Source of the DNA: Polyangium sp. 15x6
GTDB lineage: Bacteria; Myxococcota_A; Polyangia; Polyangiales; Polyangiaceae
Assembly (NCBI RefSeq): GCF_029960785.1
Contig: NZ_JASBQE010000080.1
Location: 1 to 55,203 of the forward strand
Direction: 5' to 3'
Length of the DNA stretch: 55,203 bases
Program-made: the position numbers and the translations under genes
Shown here: positions 8,687-16,363 of the stretch, piece by piece
How the letters are laid out: the number at the start of each line of letters is the position of its first letter
Numbering within the stretch: the first letter of the stretch is position 1
The notes under the pieces: generated by a model
Seen by the model: only the letters and a program-made list of their open reading frames with translations
The model's database searches: none
What the model was told of the DNA's origin: nothing

Positions 8687-11515
8687 TCACGGGGCGGGCA
8701 CGGGGCCGGGCGTATCGACGACGGGCTGCGGAGCCTGGAGCCCCGCGCTCTTGGCGCCGCAGCTTTCCGTAGGCGTCGGGCAGCCGCACTTGTTGTCGTG
8801 GCTGCCGTCGAAGGACCACGTATACCCCAGGGCATTCTCGCCGTTCAAGTCGAACGCGTGGCAGGCGAGCTCGCTCGAAACGAGCTGAATGGCGCTGCCG
8901 AAGTTTCCGACGCCGGCCCGGGCGTTGTGTTCGATGCGGCTCTTCGTGATCGCAACCGAGGACGGCAACGCTCCGAACTTCGAGACAGACGCCTCGTCCA
9001 CGCTCGCCACGATGCCGTCACCGTATTCTTCGTACTGGTTGGGTTTGGTCCCGCGCACGAGAGCCGACGTGATGGTCACGTCCGAGTGCACCACGAAGAT
9101 GCCCGCTTCGTGATTGCCCTCGATGACGGAATCGACGATGCCGACGTTCGAACGCGCCCCGGTATACGCGGCGGCCTGCACCTGGACGCCACGGCCATGT
9201 CCCCCCATGGCGTTCATCCGGGTGTCTCGCACGATCGTGCCCTCGATCTGGGCATCCGAGCCGATCACGAGCACACCTCCATTTTGGTTGTCGTGGAGCA
9301 AGGACGCGCGCACGACCCCCTTGGTTCGATTCGTCGGATCCACGCTGGATCCGAGGGAGATACCTGCGCCCTCCCCGGCGCCATTGTGACCGTTCTCGCG
9401 CACCACCGTCTGCTCGATCACGATGTCGGACTGCGTGGCGAAGACGCCGAACAGCTCATTCTGTTCAATCAGGGAGGCGCGCAAAGTCACGTTCGAACGG
9501 ACGCCGGTAACGAGGTCGCTCTGCACCTGGATGCCATTGCCCAACCCCTCTCCGAGGGACTTGGTATCACGAAAGACCGACGTTTCGACGAGCGCGATCG
9601 CGTCCGCGATGAACAGGCCCATATCGGGGTTGCTCTCGATGCGCGAGGCGCGCATCGAGACGTTGGCGCCGTCCTGCACGACCATCCCCCAGCCTCGGTC
9701 TTTGCTGCCCGCGATCAGCGTCTCCCGTACCACCGTCGACTCCATCGTCAGGTCCGAATCGTTCACGAACGCGCTCACGTCTGCGTTTTGCTCGAGGAGC
9801 GACGCGCGCACCGTGACGTTCGACCGCTGCCCCGCTCCGGCGCTCTTCAGCACCTCGAATCCTCGGCGGTTGCCACGCATGACGACACCGTCGACGGTCG
9901 CATCGGATCCGACGATGTCGATACCGATGGCCTTGTTGCTGCTGACGACCGAGTCGCTCATCACGACGTTCGATCGATTCTCCGCGTCGCCGAGAACGAC
10001 GACCCCGTGTCCGGGTGCGCCCAGGGTCTCCCGCACCCAGGTCCCCTGCATCGAGGCGTCCGAGCGTTGCACGAAGACGCCGTAGGTGTGGTTTTTTTGG
10101 ACGATCGAACGGTTCACGTGTACGCTCGCGCGCTCGCCGTTGCTCGCGTCCAAGGCAAAGACGCCGAACCCGGCCTGCCCGTTCGCCAGAGGCTGCGTTC
10201 CTCGCACGGTCGTCGCGTCCACCGTGGCATCCGAGCCGATGACGACGATGCCGGCTTCGTGGTTGTCCTCCACGACCGAGCCGGTCAGCGTGGCGTGGGC
10301 CCGCGCCTGCGACGTGGAGCTCTGGGCCACGACTCCGACGCCCCGCGTCCCGCTCCCACTGGTCAGCGTCCCTCGGATCACCGTCCCCTCGACGAGCAAA
10401 TCGGAGCTCCCGACGTAAACGCCGGCCTCACGATTGCCATCGAGGATCGACCGACGCAAGGTGACCTGGGACGGCGTCGCGCCGTCATCGTCGGCATTGA
10501 CGCCCCGCCCGAAATTCCCACCGCCATTGGCCCTCGTCCCGCGCACCTCGGATTGCTCGACCGTCACGTTCGCCGCTTCCGCGGACACACCGATCATGGT
10601 GGCCCGCTCGACGAGCGATTGCACCAGACGAACCTCCGTCCCGGTCCGTGCTTCGACGCCGAAGTCGCCCGTATCGTGGATCCTGATCTGCTCCAGCACG
10701 ACGTTGCGCGCGTCGTTGTACACCGCGACGCCTCGCAGCGGTCCCGTGAGCGAGACGCCGCGCACCCCGCTCGTATCGGCCGCGCTTCCGGAGATCACGA
10801 CCGCCGCGGACTCGCCGAGGATCCCCTTGATCTCCACCAGCGCCGGGCACCGCCCCCAGACATTCACCGCTTTGCCCTGGATCGTCACGGGACCCGTATA
10901 CGTCCCCGCCGCCACCGCCACGATCGCCCCCGTCGCGGCCGCCGTCACGCCCGCTTGAATCGTCTTCCACGGCTTCGCCTGCGTCCCGTCGCTATCGTTC
11001 CCCGGATAAGCCGCATTCACGAACTGCGTCGTCGCCTCGACCGGGATGTCTCCCCAATCCCCCGCGCCGCACGACGAAACCTCGCGGCACGCCGTATCCC
11101 CTGGCACGGCCATCATCCCATCGGGACAACCTTCGGGCGGCAAGATCGCCTCACACCCACGATTGCCATCCGGCACGAACCCCGGCGCGCACATCTCCGG
11201 CGGAATGCCCGCCGGCGCGCAGCCTCCCCCTTCCTTCTCCATCTCCCCCGGCGGACAGGCCCTATCGGGCGGCAACCCCGCCGGCGCGCATCCGCCTCCA
11301 GGCATCTCCCATTCTCCCGGCGGACACGCCATATCCAGGGGCGGCCCCGGCGACAGGCAGTGTCCGTCCTCGAGCAACGCCTCTCCCGCTGCGCAGCTCT
11401 TCGCCGGCGGCACGGGCGGAGCCTCCGGATCGTCCGAGCATCCCCCGAACGCGAGCAGCACGAACAAAACCGCGAGCACCAGGTGTCTCGAAGCAAGACG
11501 CGGCGAACAGAGCAT
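8687..11515 (-). CDS. Parallel beta-helix repeat surface lipoprotein
   Basis: 942 aa. The signal peptide ends in the lipobox LAFGGC; ATG 11515 is preceded by GGAG. Residues about 35-150 form a Pro/Cys-rich stalk of four or five imperfect repeats (CPPGE...GGGCAPAG-PP). From about 170 there is a DUF1565-like entry (PGNDSDGTQAKPWKTIQAGV), and then up to residue 900 many beta-helix coils with repeated phrases such as SDVTIT/SDATVDGTxVRGT and VxxNHEAGIxV. The family fold is a right-handed parallel beta-helix, as in pectate lyases and surface adhesins. No clear catalytic triad is seen. Inferred: an outer-surface protein on a flexible stalk that binds or cleaves polysaccharide. A promoterless Cys-rich lipoprotein gene does not follow directly; that gene has its own promoter-like site. 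Confidence 0.88.
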   Translation of the reverse strand: MLCSPRLASRHLVLAVLFVLLAFGGCSDDPEAPPVPPAKSCAAGEALLEDGHCLSPGPPLDMACPPGEWEMPGGGCAPAGLPPDRACPPGEMEKEGGGCAPAGIPPEMCAPGFVPDGNRGCEAILPPEGCPDGMMAVPGDTACREVSSCGAGDWGDIPVEATTQFVNAAYPGNDSDGTQAKPWKTIQAGVTAAATGAIVAVAAGTYTGPVTIQGKAVNVWGRCPALVEIKGILGESAAVVISGSAADTSGVRGVSLTGPLRGVAVYNDARNVVLEQIRIHDTGDFGVEARTGTEVRLVQSLVERATMIGVSAEAANVTVEQSEVRGTRANGGGNFGRGVNADDDGATPSQVTLRRSILDGNREAGVYVGSSDLLVEGTVIRGTLTSGSGTRGVGVVAQSSTSQARAHATLTGSVVEDNHEAGIVVIGSDATVDATTVRGTQPLANGQAGFGVFALDASNGERASVHVNRSIVQKNHTYGVFVQRSDASMQGTWVRETLGAPGHGVVVLGDAENRSNVVMSDSVVSSNKAIGIDIVGSDATVDGVVMRGNRRGFEVLKSAGAGQRSNVTVRASLLEQNADVSAFVNDSDLTMESTVVRETLIAGSKDRGWGMVVQDGANVSMRASRIESNPDMGLFIADAIALVETSVFRDTKSLGEGLGNGIQVQSDLVTGVRSNVTLRASLIEQNELFGVFATQSDIVIEQTVVRENGHNGAGEGAGISLGSSVDPTNRTKGVVRASLLHDNQNGGVLVIGSDAQIEGTIVRDTRMNAMGGHGRGVQVQAAAYTGARSNVGIVDSVIEGNHEAGIFVVHSDVTITSALVRGTKPNQYEEYGDGIVASVDEASVSKFGALPSSVAITKSRIEHNARAGVGNFGSAIQLVSSELACHAFDLNGENALGYTWSFDGSHDNKCGCPTPTESCGAKSAGLQAPQPVVDTPGPVPAP

Positions 11516-11692
11516 CGCTTTTCTCCAGGAGCGCCTACGAGGAAACGGCCGCGACCGATCGTATCATGGCGCTCCTTTCGGAAGCATGACGGACGCACCC
11601 CTCGCCGCCGGGGAGCGCCATGGGTCGGTCGTCCCGCTCCACTCCCGCTTCCACCCCCTCGTGATCCCGATCTAGGATGCGCGCCCCACCCG

Positions 11693-14600
11693 ATGACCCA
11701 GCCACGCCCCTCCGCGCCGAGCTCCTCGGCCCATCCGCTCAAGGTCGCGCTCTTGCTCTTCGGCTCGGGCCTCTCGGCGCTCGTCTACCAGACCGCCTGG
11801 CAGCGCGAGCTCCGCCTCGTGTTCGGGTCCTCGACGGCGGCGAGCGCCGCCGTGCTCGCCATTTTCATCGGCGGCGCGGGCGCGGGCAGCTTGCTCTTCG
11901 GCAAGCGCAGCGACGCCTCGCCGCGGCCGCTCCGCATGTATGGGCGGCTCGAGCTCGCCATTGCCGCGCTCGCGGCCGTGAGCCCGTTCGCGATCGATCT
12001 CGCGCGCGTCGTGTATCGCGCCGCCGGCGGCACCTTTTTGCTCGGAATGACGCTCGGCACGGCGCTGCGCCTCGCGCTCGCCGCCCTCGTGATCGGCGCG
12101 CCCACGGTCCTCATGGGCGGCACCTTGCCCGCCGCCGCGCGCTCGGCCGAGAGCCAGACCGATACACAAAGGCGCGCCGTCGGCTGGCTTTACGCGGCGA
12201 ACACGCTCGGCGCGGTCGCGGGCGCCACGCTCTGCACGCTGCTCCTCCTGGAGACGCTCGGCACGCGCCGCGCGCTCTGGGTCGCCGCGCTGCTCAATGC
12301 GATCGTCGCGGGAATCGCGCTCCTCGTGGACAAGCGGCTCGCCCCCATGACCGAGGAGCCGGCCGTCACGACGAACGAAAAGGAGGGCGCGGCGGCCAGC
12401 CCCGCGAGCTTGCCGCCGCGGTTCGTGCTCGCATTCGCGGCGCTCTCGGGGTTCCTCTTCTTCTGGCTCGAGCTCGTCTGGTATCGCCTCCTCGGCCCGC
12501 TGCTCGGCGGCACGGTGTATACGTTCGGCGTCATCCTCGCCGTCGTGCTCCTCGGGATCGGGCTCGGGGGCCTCCTGTATCCGATTCTTTTCCGCAAGCG
12601 CGCTCCGTCGGCGCGGGGCCTCGCGCTCACGGCGGCGCTCGAAGCGCTCTTCGTGGCCATTCCTTTCGCGCTCGGCGACCGGCTCGCCGTGCTCGCGCTC
12701 GCGGTCCGGCCCGAAGTCGGCGCGGGCCTCTTCCATTACGTGCCCGGCTGGATCGCGCTCACGGCCATCATGGCGTTTCCCGCTGCGCTCGTGGCCGGCG
12801 TGCAATATCCGCTGCTCGTCGCGCTCCTCGGCGAGGGCCGCGCACGCGTGGGCTCGCACCTCGGCACCGTGGGCGCGCACAATACCCTCGGCGCCATGGT
12901 CGGCTCGCTCGCCGGCGGTTTTTTCCTGGTCCCCTGGCTCGGCGCCCTCGGATCCATGCGCGCCGTGGTCTTCGGGCTCCTCGCCATGGCCGCCGGCGCG
13001 GCCTTCTTCGCGTTCCGTGTCCCCGCATTGCGGCGCATGATCGCCGCCCCCGTCTCGGCCGTCCTCGCCTTCGCCGCCATTCTCTCGCCCGGCCCCTCGG
13101 CCGTCCTCCGGCACACGCCCATCGGCGCGGGTCGCGTCGATCGGGTCTTGCTCGACACCCCCGCCTTCACGCGCTCCTGGATCGAGGACGCCAAGCGCGC
13201 GATCCTCTGGCAAACCGAGGGCCGCGAGGGCAGCGTGGCCATCGACGGCACCGACGGCATCGCGATGGTCGTCAATGGCAAAATCGACGGCAACGCGCGC
13301 GGCGACGCCTCCACGCAGGTGATGGGTGGCCTGCTCGGCGCCTTGCTCCACCCCGATCCGAAGCACGCGATGGTGATCGGCTTCGGCACCGGGAGCTCCG
13401 CCGGATGGCTCGGCAAGGTGCCCGCGATCGAGCGCGTGGACGTCGCCGAGCTCGAGCCCTCCATGCTCGAAATCGGCCGCCGCTGCGCGCCGGTGAACGA
13501 GGACGTCCTTTCGAACCCCAAGGTTCGTGTCCTCCTCGGCGACGCGCGCGAGATCCTCCCGACCGTGCCGGCCCAGTACGACGTCGTCTTCTCCGAGCCC
13601 TCGAACCCCTACCGCGCGGGCGTCGCGAGCCTGTTCACGCAGGAGTATTACCGCGCCGTGCGCGGCCGACTGAAGCAGGGCGGGCTCTTCCTGCAATGGG
13701 TGCAGATCTACGAGATCGACGAAGGCACGCTGCGCACGATTTACGCGACGCTCGCCTCGGAATTTCCGGCGGTCGAGACGTGGTATCTCGGCTGGAGTGA
13801 TCTCGTCCTCGTCGCATCCGAGGCGCCGCTCGTGCACGATCCGGATCTCCTCCGGACGAAGCTCGCCGCGGAGCCTTATCGGCGCGCGCTGTTGAATGCC
13901 TGGCGCACCGAGGGGATCGAGGGGCTCTTCGCGCATTACGTCGCCGGCCCTCCGTTCGCGCGGACCCTCGCCGACGTGCCCGGCGCGCTCTTCAACACGG
14001 ACGACCGAAACCGCGTGGAGTTCGGCTTCGCGCGGGCCGTCGGCAATTTCGGCTCGGTGTCCACGTTCTTCGAGCCCGTCCGGCGCCGCAAGGAGGATCG
14101 CCCGACGCTGAAATCGGGCACGCTCGATTTCGTGCGGGTCGCGGAGGACCGCGCGGCCCAGGTCACGGGCGACGGCTCGGACCCGGCCATGCCCGAGCAC
14201 CTCACGCCCGACGCCGAGGTGCGCGTGCAAGCGCTCGTCAATTACGCGGCCGGCAACCTCGAAGGCGCGCTCGCGAAATGGGCATTCCAGGAGCAAGCCC
14301 CGATCGGCCCGGTGGAGACGACGCTCGTCGCCGAGGGGCTCGCGTGGAAAGGCGACGACGCCGTCCTCCCGCTGCTCGATCGGCACGCCCGTGATTTCCC
14401 GATCGAGGCCGACGTGATCCGCGCCCGCTACGAATACGCGAAGGGCCGGCGCGCCGAGGCCGTGAAGCTGCTCGAAAGGGCATTCACGGCCTACCGGCAC
14501 GATCCCTGGCCCTCGACGGTGGTCATGAACCGGGCCATGGACCTCGCGCGTGAGCTCGGCCAGAGCGCGCCAGCGGACGCGCGGCGCCTCTTCACGGCGC

Positions 14601-14863
14601 TCGATACGCCATTTTCGGTGCTGGTGCTCGAATCGACGCGGAGGAACGTGCGGGTCGATCTCTCCGAGGTGCTCCCCGAGGAAAACGCGTGCGTGGCGGC
14701 ATTCGCGGCCCTCGAACCGCACCCGCCGTGGGACGAGCGAATGCTCGGTCTGCGGCGCGATTGTTATGCGCGCTTCATGCACCCGCTCGCAGCGGAGGCA
14801 TCTCGCGCGACGGAGCGGCGTGCGGCGTGCGTGGGATGGCGCGGGTGGCTGACCTGTCTATGA
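11693..14863 (+). CDS. Fused membrane/spermidine-synthase-like protein
   Basis: 1056 aa. ATG 11693 gives MTQPRPSAPSS and then the conserved opening KVALLLFGSGLSALVYQTAWQRELRLVFGSS. The reading frame stays open far upstream, but only as the antisense of the beta-helix gene. Residues 15-470 hold about ten hydrophobic helices (MFS-like); about 545-720 form a Rossmann methyltransferase-type fold of the polyamine synthase family, with GFGTGSS, the acidic ELEP after beta-2, GDAREI, and SEPSNPY in place of the DSxDP motif. The C-terminal third has TPR-like helices. Known fused members are annotated spermidine synthase-like, but activity is rarely shown. Inferred: a membrane-bound aminopropyl- or methyl-transferase-like enzyme. 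The substituted motif makes true spermidine synthesis doubtful. Confidence 0.85.
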   Translation: MTQPRPSAPSSSAHPLKVALLLFGSGLSALVYQTAWQRELRLVFGSSTAASAAVLAIFIGGAGAGSLLFGKRSDASPRPLRMYGRLELAIAALAAVSPFAIDLARVVYRAAGGTFLLGMTLGTALRLALAALVIGAPTVLMGGTLPAAARSAESQTDTQRRAVGWLYAANTLGAVAGATLCTLLLLETLGTRRALWVAALLNAIVAGIALLVDKRLAPMTEEPAVTTNEKEGAAASPASLPPRFVLAFAALSGFLFFWLELVWYRLLGPLLGGTVYTFGVILAVVLLGIGLGGLLYPILFRKRAPSARGLALTAALEALFVAIPFALGDRLAVLALAVRPEVGAGLFHYVPGWIALTAIMAFPAALVAGVQYPLLVALLGEGRARVGSHLGTVGAHNTLGAMVGSLAGGFFLVPWLGALGSMRAVVFGLLAMAAGAAFFAFRVPALRRMIAAPVSAVLAFAAILSPGPSAVLRHTPIGAGRVDRVLLDTPAFTRSWIEDAKRAILWQTEGREGSVAIDGTDGIAMVVNGKIDGNARGDASTQVMGGLLGALLHPDPKHAMVIGFGTGSSAGWLGKVPAIERVDVAELEPSMLEIGRRCAPVNEDVLSNPKVRVLLGDAREILPTVPAQYDVVFSEPSNPYRAGVASLFTQEYYRAVRGRLKQGGLFLQWVQIYEIDEGTLRTIYATLASEFPAVETWYLGWSDLVLVASEAPLVHDPDLLRTKLAAEPYRRALLNAWRTEGIEGLFAHYVAGPPFARTLADVPGALFNTDDRNRVEFGFARAVGNFGSVSTFFEPVRRRKEDRPTLKSGTLDFVRVAEDRAAQVTGDGSDPAMPEHLTPDAEVRVQALVNYAAGNLEGALAKWAFQEQAPIGPVETTLVAEGLAWKGDDAVLPLLDRHARDFPIEADVIRARYEYAKGRRAEAVKLLERAFTAYRHDPWPSTVVMNRAMDLARELGQSAPADARRLFTALDTPFSVLVLESTRRNVRVDLSEVLPEENACVAAFAALEPHPPWDERMLGLRRDCYARFMHPLAAEASRATERRAACVGWRGWLTCL

Positions 14864-14946
14864 CCCGTTCGTCCGCGGAGGAAGCGCGGTTCGACGGGGT
14901 CGTGAAGATGCTCGGGCGCGCGATCGAAGGTCAGGCCAAGCCCTGA
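14860..14946 (+). CDS. Possible small ORF overlapping the synthase stop (ATGA)
   Basis: A 28-residue reading frame (MTRSSAEEARFDG...) whose ATG overlaps the preceding stop codon as ATGA, a layout typical of translational coupling. Third codon positions are about 86% G/C, like the real genes here, and the peptide could form one amphipathic helix. An in-frame ATG at 14836 is an alternative start. No homology is recognised, so this may be chance. Confidence 0.3.
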   Translation: MTRSSAEEARFDGVVKMLGRAIEGQAKP

Positions 14947-15011
14947 GTCCTTCCTCGCGCACAGCAGGGACATTCCGGCCCGTGTGACCCGCCGTGACAT
15001 TGCTTTTTGTC

Positions 15012-15040
15012 TTGACGGGTCCACGCGGTTCCCGTCTACT
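15012..15040 (+). promoter_or_regulatory. Sigma-70-like promoter of the receiver-CheD pair
   Basis: TTGACG (15012-15017), a 17-bp spacer, and TCTACT (15035-15040), about 63 bp upstream of the receiver ATG. It suggests that the receiver and CheD genes form one transcript starting here, apart from the synthase gene. Confidence 0.4.
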
Positions 15041-15103
15041 CGGTTAGGACTACGCGCGCTGTCCCACGTTTCAGCGACTCATCCGCGGTGATGGAGAGTG
15101 TGC

Positions 15104-15475
15104 ATGCCGGCGCGAAAGAAGATCCTGCTCATCGACGACTCGGAGATCACGCTCGGAGTCGAAGAAATCATCCTGCGGCGCAGCTACGACATCGTGATGG
15201 CCAAGGATGGCGAGGAAGGCGTCCGCAAAGCGCGCGCCGAGCGGCCGGACCTCATCCTCTGCGACGTCGTCATGCCATCGATCGATGGCTTCGAGACCTG
15301 CAGGCGGCTCCGTGCAGATCCCCTGACCGAAGCCGTGCCGATCATCCTGGTCACGAGCCAGTGCAGCGAGGGGATGATGGTGAACGGATTCGAAAGCGGC
15401 TGCTCCGATTACGTCACCAAGCCCATCCAGCCCGTCGAGCTCCTCGAGAAGGTCAAAAACTGCATCGGTGATTAG
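15104..15475 (+). CDS. Single-domain response regulator (CheY-like)
   Basis: 123 aa, one receiver domain with no output domain. ATG 15104 has GGAGAG 5 bp upstream. All key residues are present: acidic pair Asp11-Asp12, phosphoacceptor Asp54 (ILCDVVMP), Thr84-Ser85 (ILVTS), and Lys106 followed by Pro (VTKPI). Known role: phosphorylated by a CheA-type kinase and then binding a motor or other target. It is followed after 16 bp by cheD and faces the cheA gene of the same cluster, so it is the likely phosphotransfer partner of that CheA. The cluster has no other receiver, so this is either its only CheY or a phosphate sink. Confidence 0.92.
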   Translation: MPARKKILLIDDSEITLGVEEIILRRSYDIVMAKDGEEGVRKARAERPDLILCDVVMPSIDGFETCRRLRADPLTEAVPIILVTSQCSEGMMVNGFESGCSDYVTKPIQPVELLEKVKNCIGD

Positions 15476-15491
15476 GATCCTGGAGCCCGGC

Positions 15492-15986
15492 ATGTCAAAG
15501 CCGCCCCCCATACCCCCCGGAACCCCGCCGGGCTCCTCTCGTGCGCAAAAGTTCCTCCCTCCCGGCGATCTCTTCACATCCCCGGAGCCGACGATCGTGA
15601 CGACCGTCGTCGGCTCCGGCGTGGCCATCTGCCTCTTTCACGCCGGCCGACGCACGGCAGGGCTTTGCCATTACACGCTGCCCCTCTGCCCCCAGAGAAC
15701 CGCATCGTCCGCGCGATTCGGGAATTCGGCGTTTCGAGCGCTGATGGCGCAGCTCGAGGAGCTCGGATGCACGGCCGAAGGCATGGCCGCGCGGGTCTTC
15801 GGAGGCTCGAACATCAGCCTGCACGCCTCCCCCGTCCGATCCCTCGGCGATGAAAACGTCGCAGTCGCGCTGAAGCTGCTCGAGACCACCGGGATCGTCA
15901 TCGTGGAGCAGAGCGTCGGCGGGAACAAGGGGCGGCACATTGCCTATTGCACCGACGACGGCACCGCCGCCATTCGAACGCTTTGA
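15492..15986 (+). CDS. cheD: CheD-family protein lacking the catalytic Cys
   Basis: 164 aa from ATG 15492, with GGAG 6 bp upstream. The family pattern is clear: VVGSGVAICLF, then AGLCHYTLP, a central RFGNSAFRALMAQL helix, ARVFGGSN, EDNVA-like helix, and the terminal GGNKGRHIAY. CheD deamidates receptor glutamines with a Thr-Cys-His set. Here Thr37 and His60 stand in register, but the position of the nucleophile Cys in the GSC motif is Gly43 (codon GGC at 15618). The spacings Thr+6 and +17 to His match the characterised Thermotoga CheD as I recall it. Inferred: no deamidase activity by the usual mechanism; perhaps a receptor- or CheC-binding scaffold. A proline-rich tail of about 30 residues precedes the domain. 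It is adjacent to the receiver gene. Confidence 0.9.
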   Translation: MSKPPPIPPGTPPGSSRAQKFLPPGDLFTSPEPTIVTTVVGSGVAICLFHAGRRTAGLCHYTLPLCPQRTASSARFGNSAFRALMAQLEELGCTAEGMAARVFGGSNISLHASPVRSLGDENVAVALKLLETTGIVIVEQSVGGNKGRHIAYCTDDGTAAIRTL

Positions 15987-16001
15987 GCCTCCATCAGCCG
16001 C

Positions 16002-16362
16002 CTGAGCATTGGTCTCATCTCGAAGCGCTGCGCTGGGGCGTTGCCCCAGGCCCCACCAGGGGCTATCCGCCCCTGGACCCGGACCAGCGCAAGCGCTGGA
16101 CCCGGGGTCGATGAACTGCGCTTCGCGCAGTTCATCGAACAGGCCGAGGAACGACCTCTGCCAAGCAAGACGGCCGCGCTGACCTTTTCATGGGCAACGC
16201 TGTCTCTGGTCTTGCCACCGGCCGTTGGAGGAACTGCGCGGAGCGCAGTTCTTCCACCCCGAGTCCAGGGCTTGCCCTGGTTCGGGTCGAGGGGCGAACA
16301 GCCCCCGCGGGGTCCGGGGCGGCGCCCCGGCGAAGCGCCTCCCGGATGAGACCAATGCTCAG
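16002..16362. repeat. 18-bp inverted repeat enclosing copy B
   Basis: CTGAGCATTGGTCTCATC at 16002-16019 recurs as its exact complement at 16345-16362. The left arm is 15 bp past the cheD stop codon and the right arm 1 bp past the cheA stop codon. The hairpin element copy B lies between them. Such a flank was not found around the other copies. Confidence 0.85.
16031..16340. repeat. Composite hairpin element, copy B
   Basis: Left arm (type 1): CTGGGGC/GCCCCAG (16033-16049), CCAGGGGC/GCCCCTGG with loop TATCC, CCAGCGC/GCGCTGG, and 12-bp stem GATGAACTGCGC. Core about 90 bp, ending in GGTCTTGCCA. Right arm (type 3): GAGGAACTGCGC stem (one G-T pair), CCAGGGC/GCCCTGG, GGGGC/GCCCC with loop GAACA, and CCGGGGC/GCCCCGG (16314-16330). 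It fills the convergent gap between cheD and cheA. Confidence 0.9.
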
Positions 16363-16363
16363 C

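Noticed and set aside
8798-11692. Long open reading frame running in phase into the synthase gene
   Set aside because: It is the antisense of the beta-helix gene, where high GC leaves frames open by chance; its translation lacks any domain and the synthase has a good start at 11693.
11672-14782. 1036-residue minus-strand frame
   Set aside because: Antisense shadow of the synthase gene, Arg/Glu-rich, no domain.
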